A DNA stretch of 64,000 nucleotides from Actinopolymorpha rutila (GCF_013407855.1 NZ_JACBZH010000001.1:4774001-4838000); one strand, 5' to 3'. Shown: positions 45,995 through 54,867, counted from the first letter of the stretch. Notes: a model not told the origin generated them from the sequence alone. Made by a program: numbers and translations.

Positions 45995-47335
45995 TCACAC
46001 GAGCGCGGGGTGACGGACGGCGTAGGTACGAGCCAGCGTGAACGTGCGCTCGGCGACGTCGCGGATGCTGCTCCGGTCGAAGCCGTACAGCGCGCTGCGC
46101 AGCACGTCGCCGAACGGCGAGGTCCAGTGCCGCGGGATCCCGCCCCGCCCGGCGAACGCCCCGGCGGCCGACCCGACCGTCGCGCCGTTGGAGTCGGTGT
46201 CCAGACCTGCCTGGACGGCCAGCCCGATCGCCGTGCCGTAGTCGTCGTCGGCGTAGAGCAGGGCGAGCGCACAGGCCGCGGCGTTGTTGATGGTGTGGAT
46301 CCAGTGGTAGTGGCCGTAGCGTTCCCGCAACTCCGCGACCGCGTCGTGCCAGTCGGCGTGCTGGTCGCGTGCCTCCACGGCCCACCGAAGCGCCTCGGCC
46401 AGGCGGGAACGCCGCGGCACGTGCCGGATCGACTCCTCCACCGCCTCGCACAAGGATCCGGCGGTGAACGCCGCGGCCACCAGCGCCGCCGCCCACATCT
46501 CGCCGTAGATGCCGTTGGCCACGTGCGACAGCGCGGCGTCCGCGAACGCGAGCACCGCCGCGTCGCGCGGCCTGCCCGCACAGACGTACCCGAACACGTC
46601 GCCACGGATCTGCGCACCGATCCACTCGCGGAAAGGGTTGTCCACCACCGCCGACCGGCCGGGTTCGACGCCGCACACCAGGTTGCGGTAGGTGACGCGT
46701 TCGGCGGTGTAGGTGAGGTGGTACGGCAACCGCTGCAGCCACTCCTCCGCGACGTCGGCGGTGGTGAAGTCGAACCCCTTGCTCTCCAGCAGGTGCAGGC
46801 CGAGCAGGGTGTAGTCGAGGTCGTCGTCGCGCGGGGCGTAGCGGATCCGGCCCTTGGTGGTCTCCGTCCACGACGGATGCAGCACGTAGCCTTCCGGCAT
46901 CGGCTGGAGCCGGCTCACGTAGTCGCGGACCGGATAGTTGCCGGTGAACTCTAGGTAGGAACGCAGCCGCTCCGGCGTCCAGAACTCACCGTCCTCCACG
47001 GGCTTGCCCAGGCAGTTGCCCGCGCACCGCCCCAGCCAGGCGGCCTGGATTCGGTCCCGGAGTTCGGCCGCGCCGATCGGCCGGAACGGTGTGGTGGTGG
47101 TGGACGGAAGCTCGTCGAGGATCTCGGGGAGAGTGGACGGCTCGAGGTAGGGCCAGTCCGGCCTTTCGGGCACGGTGGCCAACTGGTCGAGCAGCAGCCG
47201 GGCGAGGTCGGGAGTCACCTCACGCGCCGGGCCGGACAGCTGTGCGGTCACCGCTGACACGTCGTGACCGGACTCGCTCCGCTGGGCGAGTTCGCGGTCG
47301 AGAACAGTCGGCAGGCTGGCGTACTCGATTGCCAC
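45995..47335 (-). CDS. ADP-ribosylglycohydrolase (DraG) family protein
   Basis: This 446-residue protein has the family metal sites: RDDDLDYTLLG in the first half and GLDTDSNGATVGSAAGA near the end. A ~90-residue N-terminal extension and extra helices make it longer than DraG itself, closer to the ADP-ribosylglycohydrolase-like enzymes common in actinomycete sugar loci. GTG 47335 has GAGGAG upstream. It could remove ADP-ribose from proteins or act on another N- or O-ribosyl bond; function is not settled. The gene is convergent with the AraC regulator. Confidence 0.78.
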   Translation of the reverse strand: MAIEYASLPTVLDRELAQRSESGHDVSAVTAQLSGPAREVTPDLARLLLDQLATVPERPDWPYLEPSTLPEILDELPSTTTTPFRPIGAAELRDRIQAAWLGRCAGNCLGKPVEDGEFWTPERLRSYLEFTGNYPVRDYVSRLQPMPEGYVLHPSWTETTKGRIRYAPRDDDLDYTLLGLHLLESKGFDFTTADVAEEWLQRLPYHLTYTAERVTYRNLVCGVEPGRSAVVDNPFREWIGAQIRGDVFGYVCAGRPRDAAVLAFADAALSHVANGIYGEMWAAALVAAAFTAGSLCEAVEESIRHVPRRSRLAEALRWAVEARDQHADWHDAVAELRERYGHYHWIHTINNAAACALALLYADDDYGTAIGLAVQAGLDTDSNGATVGSAAGAFAGRGGIPRHWTSPFGDVLRSALYGFDRSSIRDVAERTFTLARTYAVRHPALV

Positions 47336-47425
47336 GGGCTCTCCTCACAGGTCCGTCACGGCCCCCAGGGGTGCCGATGCGGCCTGTCGCGCATCCGGCG
47401 AGCCCACTCGGGCGGGGCGCCTTCG

Positions 47426-47431
47426 TAGAAT
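47426..47431 (+). promoter_or_regulatory. -10 box (TAGAAT) of maf, leaderless
   Basis: TAGAAT ends six bases before ATG 47438. Confidence 0.6.
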
Positions 47432-47437
47432 GCGCCG

Positions 47438-48106
47438 ATGACCGCAAGCTCGTACAGCAAGATCCGGCTGGTTCTGGCGTCGGCCTCCCCGGCTCGGCTC
47501 GCGACGCTGCGAGCCGCCGGGATCGAACCTGACGTGATCGTGTCCGGCGTGGACGAAACGGTGGACACCGGCGCGACCGACACCGCCGGGCACGCGCTCG
47601 TCCTCGCCCGCCGCAAGGCCGAGGCCGTGGCCGCCGACCTCGGCCGGGCCGGTGAAAGCCGCTCCGACGGCCAGGCCGGCCTGGTGGCCACTCCGACGGT
47701 GGTTCTGGGCTGCGACTCCGTCCTGGAGTTCGACGGCGAGACGCTCGGCAAGCCCCGGACCGCCGCTGAGGCCCGGCGCCGCTGGCTGCGCATGCGCGGC
47801 CGAAGCGGCGTCCTTCACACCGGCCACTGTGTGATCTCCCCCGAAAGCGGGCGGATCGCCCAGGGCACCGCCTCCACGACGGTGTGGTTCGCCGACGTCA
47901 CCGACGAGGAGATCGAGGCGTACGTCGCGACCGGCGAGCCGCTGGCGGTGGCCGGTGCGTTCACCGTCGACGGGCTCGGCGGCGCCTTCGTCGAGCGGGT
48001 GGAGGGCGACCACCACAACGTTGTGGGCGTCTCCCTGCCGTTGCTGCGCAGGCTGCTGCGCGAACTCGACGTCGCCTGGCCCGAACTCTGGAACCGTTCC
48101 CACTGA
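47438..48106 (+). CDS. Maf-family nucleoside triphosphate pyrophosphatase
   Basis: This 222-residue enzyme hydrolyses non-canonical or pyrimidine nucleoside triphosphates to monophosphates, keeping the pool clean. LVLASASPARLATLRAAGI is the family signature, followed by DETVDTG, VVLGCDSVLEFDGE and TGEPLAVAGAFTVDG. In many actinobacteria maf lies beside the acyl-CoA carboxylase beta/epsilon genes; here it is about 10 kb from them. Confidence 0.9.
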   Translation: MTASSYSKIRLVLASASPARLATLRAAGIEPDVIVSGVDETVDTGATDTAGHALVLARRKAEAVAADLGRAGESRSDGQAGLVATPTVVLGCDSVLEFDGETLGKPRTAAEARRRWLRMRGRSGVLHTGHCVISPESGRIAQGTASTTVWFADVTDEEIEAYVATGEPLAVAGAFTVDGLGGAFVERVEGDHHNVVGVSLPLLRRLLRELDVAWPELWNRSH

Positions 48107-48212
48107 CTCCATCGACGCCGGCCCCGCGTCAACCCCGGCTTGCGTGCGGCGGGCGCACCGCCGCACGCGGCCGAGGGGCGCAGGACCGGGCCGTCGTCAG
48201 GCCTTTCCTTCC

Positions 48213-48965
48213 TCAGGACTTCGGGCGCAACCTGAGGTTCTGCATGCCGCCGTCGACACACAACTCGACGGCGGTGCTGGCAGCGGCGCCCGGCGAGGCG
48301 AGGTAGACGATCCCCTGCGCCACCTCCTCGGCCGACACCAGCCGGCCCATCGGCTGCCGGGCCTCCAGCGCCTTGCGCTCGGCCTCGGGGTCCTCGGCCT
48401 TGTCCAGCAGCCGGCCGACCCACGGGGTGTCCGCGGTGCCAGGGTGGACGCAGTTGACCCGGATGCCGTCCTCGAGATGGTCGGCGGCCATCGCGAACGT
48501 CAGCGCCCGCACCGCCCCCTTGGACGCGCTGTAGAGCGCTCGTTGCGGGATACCCGCGGTGGCCGCGACCGAACAGGTGTTGACGATCACCGCCGACGGC
48601 GACTGCCGCAGGTGCGGGAGCGCCGCGCGACTGACCCGGGCGATGCCCACCACGTTGACGTCGAACACCCGGTGCCACTCGGCGTCGTCGTTGTCGGCGA
48701 CGGTGCCCTGCGCGCCGATCCCGGCGTTGTTGACCAGGACGTCGAGCCTGCCGAACCGGCGTACGACCTCCGCGATCGCCGCGGTGACCGACGCGTCGTC
48801 GGTGACGTCGCAGGCCACACCGACCAACGGTGCGGGTACGTCGTCGGGCTTGAGGTCCAGGCAGGCGACCTGGGCACCCTGCCGGGCCAGCCGGCCTGCC
48901 GCGGCCAGCCCTATGCCGGAGGCGCCACCGGTGACCGCTGCGACCAACCCGTCGAACTCACCCAT
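48213..48965 (-). CDS. short-chain dehydrogenase/reductase
   Basis: This 250-residue Rossmann enzyme has TGGASGIG cofactor binding, VLVNNAGIG, catalytic Ser in NTCSVAATAG and the YSASK dyad (Tyr-x-x-x-Lys). DLK after the second strand suggests NAD. ATG 48965 has GGGGAG seven bases upstream; the 48992 start lacks one. It is encoded with an FAH-family hydrolase (gap 30 bp). The pair fits 2-keto-3-deoxy-L-fuconate/rhamnonate dehydrogenase plus diketo-acid hydrolase of the oxidative deoxysugar route. That assignment is inferred. Confidence 0.85.
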   Translation of the reverse strand: MGEFDGLVAAVTGGASGIGLAAAGRLARQGAQVACLDLKPDDVPAPLVGVACDVTDDASVTAAIAEVVRRFGRLDVLVNNAGIGAQGTVADNDDAEWHRVFDVNVVGIARVSRAALPHLRQSPSAVIVNTCSVAATAGIPQRALYSASKGAVRALTFAMAADHLEDGIRVNCVHPGTADTPWVGRLLDKAEDPEAERKALEARQPMGRLVSAEEVAQGIVYLASPGAAASTAVELCVDGGMQNLRLRPKS

Positions 48966-48995
48966 CGATCTACTCCCCTCGTTCGTACTCACGCC

Positions 48996-49856
48996 TCAGG
49001 CGTCGACCAGTCGCTGCCGCTGCTTGCCCAGTCCGTCGATCTCGAGCTCCATCACGTCACCGGAGCCGAGGTAGGGGAAGCGCCCGGACAGCGCGACGCC
49101 CTGCGGCGTGCCGGTGTTGACCAGGTCGCCCGGGTCGAGGACGAGGTACTGCGACAGGTGCCAGACGAGGTAGGCCACGTCGAACACCATGTCGGCGGTG
49201 CTGGAGTCCTGCCGGACCTCGCCGTTGACCGACGAACCGAGCCGCAGCTTCTGCGGGTCGACCTCGTCCGCGGGCACCAGCCACGGCCCGAGCGGGTTGA
49301 ACGTCTCCGCACACTTGCCCTTGGACCACTGGCCGCCGGACTGCTCGATCTGGAAGGCGCGCTCGGACACGTCGTTGGAGACGACGTAGCCGGCCACGTG
49401 CTCCAGTGCGACCTCCGGAGACTCGAGGTAGCGCGCGGTCTTGCCGATCACCACGCCCAGCTCGACCTCCCAGTCGGTCCGGGTCGCACCGCGCGGGACC
49501 ACCACGTCGTCGTAGGGGCCGACGACGGTGTTGGGGTGCTTGAAGAAAAGGATGGGCGTCTTCGGCGGCGGGTCACCGGACTCGGCGGCGTGCGCGGCGT
49601 AGTTCTGGCCGATGCACAACACCGCTCCCGGACGGGCGATCGGCGGGCCGACCCGCAGCCCGCTGCCGTCGGCCGGGTCGTCGATCGGCGACAGCCGGTC
49701 GGAGGCCACCGCCTCGCGGGCGGTGGCGATGCCGCCACCGGCGAGGAACGCCCCGTCGATGTCGTTGGTCACCGGGGACAGGTCGAGGAGCCGGCCGTCG
49801 TCCGTACGGACCGCGGGCCGCTCGGCGCCGGGGGCGCCAAGTCGCAACAACTGCAC
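48996..49856 (-). CDS. fumarylacetoacetate hydrolase family protein
   Basis: This 286-residue protein has the FAH core: IGQNYAAHAAESG, LFFKHPNTVVGPYDD, DWEVELGVVIGK, YVVSNDVSER and TGTPQGVALS. The acidic residues in EVELG and the downstream NDVSER region bind metal. Members hydrolyse diketo acids, for example 2,4-diketo-3-deoxy-fuconate or -rhamnonate, or decarboxylate oxaloacetate. GTG 49856 has GGAGG seven bases upstream. It is followed by the SDR gene, suggesting an operon. Confidence 0.85.
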   Translation of the reverse strand: MQLLRLGAPGAERPAVRTDDGRLLDLSPVTNDIDGAFLAGGGIATAREAVASDRLSPIDDPADGSGLRVGPPIARPGAVLCIGQNYAAHAAESGDPPPKTPILFFKHPNTVVGPYDDVVVPRGATRTDWEVELGVVIGKTARYLESPEVALEHVAGYVVSNDVSERAFQIEQSGGQWSKGKCAETFNPLGPWLVPADEVDPQKLRLGSSVNGEVRQDSSTADMVFDVAYLVWHLSQYLVLDPGDLVNTGTPQGVALSGRFPYLGSGDVMELEIDGLGKQRQRLVDA

Positions 49857-49902
49857 GTACGTGCCTCCTTGTCGCGGCGTCCTGGCAGACGTCGCACGTG
49901 GT

Positions 49903-49957
49903 GACGGCACCACTTCCGGCGACTCACCGGTTGGTCGCCGCCGGAAGCGGTGCCGTC
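49903..49957. terminator. long hairpin between sugar isomerase and FAH genes
   Basis: Two 19-bp arms (49903-49921 and 49939-49957), with a single mismatch, flank a 17-base loop. It lies in the 165-bp gap between two minus-strand genes. It could terminate the isomerase transcript or act as an mRNA end or processing point. No T-tract is visible. Confidence 0.5.
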
Positions 49958-50021
49958 GCGAACATCGGGACCCGGCGACCAGGACGTGTGTCGGAACACG
50001 CCCTGACGCCGGCGGGGAGGG

Positions 50022-50834
50022 TCAGCTCCAGCTGGACAGGCCGCGCTCGATCAGCCACTCCGCACCCGTGCGGGAGACGTCGAACGGGTCGCCGGGCGCC
50101 TCGTCGAGCTCGATGACGTGGTAGCCGACGTTGGTGCCGGCGGCGATCGCGGCGGGGTTGTCGACCGAACCCTGGCCGACGGCCGTCTGCAGCTGGCCGC
50201 GCACACCCGGGCCGTCCTTGACGTGCAGGGTGAAGACGCGGTCGACGTAGGAGGAGATGACCTGCGCGGGGTTCTGCCCGGCGGTGTGCGCCCAGTAGAC
50301 GTCCACCTCCAGGAACACCCGCGGGTCGAGGTGGCCGACGAGGATGTCGTAAGCCGGGGTGCCGTCCTCGACGGGCTCCCACTCGAAGTCGTGGTTGTGG
50401 TAGCCGACCTTGACTCCGCGCGCGGCGGCCCGCTCGGCGGCGGCGTTCAGGCCCTCCGCCAGCAGCTTCACGCCGTCGGCCTTGGCCAGCACGTCGTTGC
50501 CCATGCCGCCGCCCACACCGGCGACCGCGCCGGGCACCGCTGCGACCAGCCGGTCGGTGCCGAGGATCTCCAGCTCGTCGTAGACACCGTCGGCCTCGTC
50601 GCCGGCGGAGACCGAGCCGTGCACGGCGACGACCTTCAGGCCGTTTGCGTCCAGCTGGGATCGGAACTCCCGCGCGTCGGCCAGCCGCTCCTCCAGCGGT
50701 CGCTGGGGGTTTCCGATGCCGAACGGCTCGACGGCCCGGAAGCCCTGCTCCGCGGCCCTGGCCAGGGCGGCACCGCGATCGGCGGCCATCGCGTCGCGCA
50801 CGGTGTACAACTGCAGGGCGAGGGGTGTCGCCAT
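50022..50834 (-). CDS. sugar phosphate isomerase/epimerase (xylose isomerase-like TIM barrel)
   Basis: This 270-residue barrel has LALQLYTVRDAM at the N-terminus, VAVHGSVS, VGYHNHDFEWEP, VFLEVDVYWAHTAGQNP and FTLHVKDG. The His, Glu and Asp residues at strand ends could bind metal as in Hyi/IolE-like enzymes. ATG 50834 has GGAG nine bases upstream. The substrate is unknown, though inositol or sugar-acid routes are common for this family. It is separated from the FAH/SDR pair by a hairpin. Confidence 0.82.
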   Translation of the reverse strand: MATPLALQLYTVRDAMAADRGAALARAAEQGFRAVEPFGIGNPQRPLEERLADAREFRSQLDANGLKVVAVHGSVSAGDEADGVYDELEILGTDRLVAAVPGAVAGVGGGMGNDVLAKADGVKLLAEGLNAAAERAAARGVKVGYHNHDFEWEPVEDGTPAYDILVGHLDPRVFLEVDVYWAHTAGQNPAQVISSYVDRVFTLHVKDGPGVRGQLQTAVGQGSVDNPAAIAAGTNVGYHVIELDEAPGDPFDVSRTGAEWLIERGLSSWS

Positions 50835-51065
50835 AACTTCACGCTCCGTTGTGGATTGGGCGGTGGTCTGGACGCCAGGGTTGAGACAGTCCGGCCCCAT
50901 CCTGCCGCAGCGGCCCCGGGGCTCGTCCAGCGTCCCAGTGCCTGAGACATGGCGTCCGCGAGAGGCCGCCCAGGTCAGCGGGCATGTCACCGCTCAGCTC
51001 GGCACGCGCGGATTTGGGCGACCGTCCGGGATCGGACACCGCCGTCACATCGGCCGGCGCCGACG

Positions 51066-52667
51066 TCACATCGGCGGGACGCCGCGCCGCTTGTCCGGCG
51101 TACGCCGGTCCTTGGTCTGGGCCGCGGCCAGCCGCGCCACGATCTCCGCGCGCAGGTCGGCGGGCTCCACGATGGCGTCGATCACCAGGTCCGCGGCCAG
51201 CCGGAGAATGTCGATGTCGTGTTCGTACTCCGACCGCAGCCGCTCGACGTAGGCGGCCCGCTCCTGCGGATCCTCGATCTGGGCGATGCGGTTGTAGTAG
51301 ACCGCGTTGATCGCCGCCTCCGGACCCATCACCGCGATCTTCGCCGTGGGCAGCGCGATGCACGCGTCCGGGGAGAAGCCGGGCCCGCACATGGCGTACA
51401 GCCCTGCTCCGTAGGCCTTTCGTACGATCACCGACACAGTGGGCACGGTCGCGTCGGCCACCGCCGTGATCATCTTCGCGCCGGCCCGGATGATGCCCTG
51501 GCGCTCGACCTCGCTGCCGATCATGAAGCCGGGAACGTCGGCGAGATAGACCAGCGGGACGTTGAACGCGTCGCACAGCCAGATGAACCTCGCCGCCTTG
51601 TCCGCGCTGTCCACGAACAGCACACCGCCGCGCACGGCCGGGTTGTTGGCGACGATGCCGACGACCTGTCCCTCCAGGCAGCCGAACCCGACGACGAGTT
51701 CCGCGGCGTAGAGCGGCTTCACCTCGAAGAAGCTGTCGGCGTCCAAGAGCGCGTCCAGCAGGACGTGCATGTCGTATCCAGCGCTGTCCTGCGCGGGCAC
51801 CAGGTCGGCGGTGAAGGGCCGGGCCGGCGGGCGGGCGTCGAACTCCGGCGGCTGGTCGCGCCAGGTCGCCGGCAGGTAGGAGAAGTACTCCCTGGCGAGC
51901 TCGATCGCCTCCTCGTCGTCGGCGGCGAGCAGGTCGCCGCACCCGGAGACGGTGGTGTGCATCCGCGCGCCGCCCATCTCCGACAGCGACACCTTCTCCC
52001 CCACCACCATCTCCGCCATCCGCGGCGAACCGAGGTACATCGACGCGTTGGACTCCACCATGATCACCAGGTCGCAGAACGACGGGATGTACGCACCGCC
52101 GGCCGCCGACGGCCCGAACAGGCAGCAGATCTGGGCGACCTTGCCCGACAGTGCGACCTGGTTGGCGAAGATCCGGCCCGCGCCGCGGCGACCGGGGAAC
52201 AGCTCCACCTGGTCGGTGATGCGCGCGCCCGCGGAGTCGACCAGCCAGAAGATCGGCAGCTCGTCGCGCAGGGCGACCTCGGTGACGCGCACGATCTTCT
52301 CGACCGTCCGCGCGCCCCACGAACCGGCCTTCACCGTGGGGTCGTTGGCGACCACCAGCACCGGCCGGCCGTCGACCAGGCCGCGCCCGGTCACCACGCC
52401 GTCGGCGGGCAGGCCGTCGGCCAGGGCGTTGGCCAGCTGGCCGTCCTCGACGAACGTGCCCTCGTCGACGAGCTGCGCGATCCGCTCGCGGACGTAGAGC
52501 TTGTTCTGGTCGGCGAGCTTGGCCGAACCCTTCTCGGTGGGCCGCAGAGTGGCTTCGCGGGCGGCGGCCAGCTCCTGCGCGCCGTTCGTGCGTACGGGCT
52601 CACCCGTCGTCCGGACGGGCTCACCCGGCCGGGCGGGACCGCCTGGTCCTAGGGGCTGATCACTCAC
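51066..52667 (-). CDS. acyl-CoA carboxylase carboxyltransferase subunit (methylcrotonyl/propionyl type)
   Basis: This 533-residue subunit has the two crotonase-like halves: GRGLVDGRPVLVVANDPTVK, DSAGARITDQVE, GPSAAGGAYIPSFCD and HTTVSGCGDLLA in the first; DAFNVPLVYLADVPGFMIG and RKAYGAGLYAMCGPG in the second. The sequence differs from the beta subunit at 34959 and looks nearer to MCC-beta/AccD1-like proteins. GTG 52667 has GGGGAG upstream. It sits just downstream of an acyl-CoA dehydrogenase, as in leucine (liu) loci, but no dedicated biotin subunit is next to it. Confidence 0.87.
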   Translation of the reverse strand: MSDQPLGPGGPARPGEPVRTTGEPVRTNGAQELAAAREATLRPTEKGSAKLADQNKLYVRERIAQLVDEGTFVEDGQLANALADGLPADGVVTGRGLVDGRPVLVVANDPTVKAGSWGARTVEKIVRVTEVALRDELPIFWLVDSAGARITDQVELFPGRRGAGRIFANQVALSGKVAQICCLFGPSAAGGAYIPSFCDLVIMVESNASMYLGSPRMAEMVVGEKVSLSEMGGARMHTTVSGCGDLLAADDEEAIELAREYFSYLPATWRDQPPEFDARPPARPFTADLVPAQDSAGYDMHVLLDALLDADSFFEVKPLYAAELVVGFGCLEGQVVGIVANNPAVRGGVLFVDSADKAARFIWLCDAFNVPLVYLADVPGFMIGSEVERQGIIRAGAKMITAVADATVPTVSVIVRKAYGAGLYAMCGPGFSPDACIALPTAKIAVMGPEAAINAVYYNRIAQIEDPQERAAYVERLRSEYEHDIDILRLAADLVIDAIVEPADLRAEIVARLAAAQTKDRRTPDKRRGVPPM

Positions 52668-52767
52668 GCCAACTCCCCGTTCTGCCGACTTCCGCAGCCA
52701 TCACCGGCAGGCTAGGCCATCTCCCGCAGGTGCTGCACGACCTGCCGAACCCACGCCAGGACATGTT

Positions 52768-53934
52768 TCAGGCCACCGGAAGTCCGAGCGAGCGGGCGAT
52801 CACCATGCGCTGGATCTCGCTGGTCCCCTCGCCGATCTCCAGGATCTTCGCGTCGCGGTAGAAGCGGGCCACCGGATACTCCTCCATGAACCCGTAGCCG
52901 CCGAACACCTGGGTGGCGGTCCGCGTCGCGGTCACCGCGGCCTCGCTGGCGAACAGCTTGGCCATCGCCGCCGCCTGCTTGAGCTCCGCGGCCGGTCGCC
53001 CGGCGTCCTTCATCGCCGCCGCCTTGTACGTCAGCAGCCTGCTGGCCTCCACCGCCACCCGCAGGTCGGCGAGCTGGAACGACAACCCCTGGTTGACACC
53101 GATCGGACGGCCGAACGCGATCCGCGTCTTCGCGTACTCCGTGGCCTCGTCAAGGCAGCCTTGCGCCAGCCCGGTGGCCAGTGCGGCGATGGCGATCCGG
53201 CCCTCGTCCAGCGTCGCCAGGAACTGCCGGAAACCGGAGCCGCGCTCGCCCAGCAGGTGGTCGGCCGGGACGCGGCAGTTGTCGAACGACAGCGGGTGGG
53301 TGTCGGAGGCGTGCCAGCCGAGCTTGCGGTAGGCGGGCTCGACGGTGAAGCCGGGCGTGCCGGCGGGGACGATGATCGCGGAGATCTCCGGACTGCCGTC
53401 GCCGTCCTGGCCGGTGCGGGAGGTCACCGTCACCAGCGACGTGATGGGCGTCCCGGAGTTGGTGATGAACTGCTTGCCGCCGTCGATGACCCAGGTGTCC
53501 TCGTCGAGGCGGGCGCGGGTGCGGGTGGCCCCGGCGTCCGAACCCGCCTCCGCCTCGGTCAGGCCGAAGCCGGCGAGCGCCTGGCCGGTGGCGAGGTCGG
53601 GCAGCCATCGGGTCTTCTGCTCGTCGGTGCCCCACGCCAGGATCGGGCCGATGCCGAGCCCGACCGCGGCCTCCAGGGTGAGCCCGAGCGACTGGTCGAC
53701 CCGGCCGATCTCCTCGATCGCGACGCACAGGCTGGTGAAGTCGCCACCGCTTCCGCCGTAGTCCTCGGGCACCACCAGCCCGAAGAGCCCGAGCTTGCCC
53801 ATCGCGGCGACCGCCTCGACGGGGAAATGGTGCGCTTCGTCCCAACGGGCGGAGTGCGGGGCGATCTCGGCCCGGGCGAAGTCCGCGACCACCTCGCGGA
53901 ACGTCTCGTGCTCGGGAGAGAGCTCGAAGGTCAT
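52768..53934 (-). CDS. acyl-CoA dehydrogenase (isovaleryl/short-chain type)
   Basis: This 388-residue flavoenzyme has FGLTEAEAGSDAG and KQFITNSGTP for FAD and substrate binding, and the C-terminal GEGTSEIQR with E369 in the catalytic region. ATG 53934 follows GGGAG. It is divergent from a MerR regulator across an 81-bp gap that contains a perfect inverted repeat. The gene order acyl-CoA dehydrogenase then carboxyltransferase fits isovaleryl-CoA dehydrogenase plus methylcrotonyl-CoA carboxylase. The longer open frame to 56211 runs through the 89-bp repeats and is not real coding. Confidence 0.87.
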   Translation of the reverse strand: MTFELSPEHETFREVVADFARAEIAPHSARWDEAHHFPVEAVAAMGKLGLFGLVVPEDYGGSGGDFTSLCVAIEEIGRVDQSLGLTLEAAVGLGIGPILAWGTDEQKTRWLPDLATGQALAGFGLTEAEAGSDAGATRTRARLDEDTWVIDGGKQFITNSGTPITSLVTVTSRTGQDGDGSPEISAIIVPAGTPGFTVEPAYRKLGWHASDTHPLSFDNCRVPADHLLGERGSGFRQFLATLDEGRIAIAALATGLAQGCLDEATEYAKTRIAFGRPIGVNQGLSFQLADLRVAVEASRLLTYKAAAMKDAGRPAAELKQAAAMAKLFASEAAVTATRTATQVFGGYGFMEEYPVARFYRDAKILEIGEGTSEIQRMVIARSLGLPVA

Positions 53935-53963
53935 GGTGGGCTCCCAGGAGCTCGCAGGTTTAC

Positions 53964-53981
53964 GCTTACGTAAACGTAAGC
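53964..53981. promoter_or_regulatory. operator-like palindrome between acyl-CoA dehydrogenase and merR
   Basis: GCTTACGT-AA-ACGTAAGC is a perfect 8-bp inverted repeat with a 2-bp spacer. Its sequence resembles the TTTACGTAAACGTAAA-like sites of MerR-family regulators of branched-chain acyl-CoA genes (LiuR), as I recall them. It lies midway between the two divergent start codons (53934 and 54016) and is probably the MerR protein's binding site. Confidence 0.6.
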
Positions 53982-54015
53982 CGATGCCGCCGATCCGCGC
54001 AAGGGGACGAAGGAC

Positions 54016-54411
54016 ATGCCAGAAGCAGCCGCCCCGACCTGGACGATCACGCAGCTCGCCGAGGAGTACGACGTGACGCTGCGGACGATCCGGTTCTACG
54101 AGGACAAGGGGTTCCTGGCGCCGGAGCGCCGGGGCAGTCAGCGGGTCTTCCACGCGCGCGACCGGGTGCGGCTGGGGCTGGTGCTGCGGGGCCGGCGGCT
54201 GGGGTTCTCGCTGCGCGAGATCGAGACGATCATCGGAATGTACGACGCGGAGCCGGGTGAGCAGGGCCAGTTGCGCTACCTGCTGGAGCAGATCGGCTCG
54301 CGTCGCCGGGAGTTGGAGGAGCGCCGCCGCGACATCGACACCACCCTCGCGGAACTCGCCGAGGTGGAGGGGCGCTGCCGTGAGGATCTGGAGCGGCTCG
54401 GCGCCGAGTGA
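54016..54411 (+). CDS. MerR-family regulator (LiuR-like)
   Basis: This 131-residue regulator has the MerR winged helix WTITQLAEEYDVTLRTIRFYEDKG and GLVLRGRRLGFSLREIETI, then a coiled-coil dimer helix (SRRRELEERRRDIDTTLAELAE). There is no cysteine-rich effector domain, so it is not a metal sensor. It is divergent from the acyl-CoA dehydrogenase gene and probably represses or activates it in response to an acyl-CoA. The last codons of the gene (ERLGAE) form the start of the first 89-bp repeat unit. Confidence 0.87.
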   Translation: MPEAAAPTWTITQLAEEYDVTLRTIRFYEDKGFLAPERRGSQRVFHARDRVRLGLVLRGRRLGFSLREIETIIGMYDAEPGEQGQLRYLLEQIGSRRRELEERRRDIDTTLAELAEVEGRCREDLERLGAE

Positions 54412-54854
54412 GCGAAGTGGTCGGCGAGGAACGAGCCGCCCGCGCAGCGAACGAGAAGCCGAACGCGACCCTCGGACCAGAGCGGCTCGGCGCCGAGTGA
54501 GCGAAGTGGTCGGCGAGGAACGAGCCGCCCGCGCAGCGAACGAGAAGCCGAACGCGACCCTCGGACCAGAGCGGCTCGGCGCCGAGTGAGCGAAGTGGTC
54601 GGCGAGGAACGAGCCGCCCGCGCAGCGAACGAGAAGCCGAACGCGACCATCAGACCAGAGCGGCTCGGCGCCGAGTGAGCGAAGTGGTCGGCGAGGAACG
54701 AGCCGCCCGCGCAGCGAACGAGAAGCCGAACGCGACCCTCGGACCAGAGCGGCTCGGCGCCGAGTGAGCGAAGTGGTCGGCGAGGAACGAGCCGCCCGCG
54801 CAGCGAACGAGAAGCCGAACGCGACCCTCGGACCAGAGCGGCTCGGCGCCGAGT
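54391..54854. repeat. five tandem 89-bp repeats plus a partial sixth
   Basis: Units start at 54391, 54480, 54569, 54658 and 54747, each exactly 89 bp. A 19-bp remnant begins at 54836. The copies are nearly identical; the unit at 54569 has ccatcagacc where the others have ccctcggacc. Each unit contains the 12-bp palindrome CTCGGCGCCGAG. The first unit overlaps the end of the MerR coding sequence. No spacers vary, so this is not CRISPR. Because 89 is not a multiple of three, every frame is open for a while, which creates false open frames. Confidence 0.9.
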
Positions 54855-54867
54855 AGGGCTTGCGCAT

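Noticed and set aside
46010..46954. Long plus-strand frame antisense to the ADP-ribosylglycohydrolase gene
   Set aside because: It mirrors a clear enzyme on the other strand and lacks any motif of its own.
54391..54854. CRISPR array
   Set aside because: The 89-bp units are contiguous with no variable spacers, and no cas genes are present.
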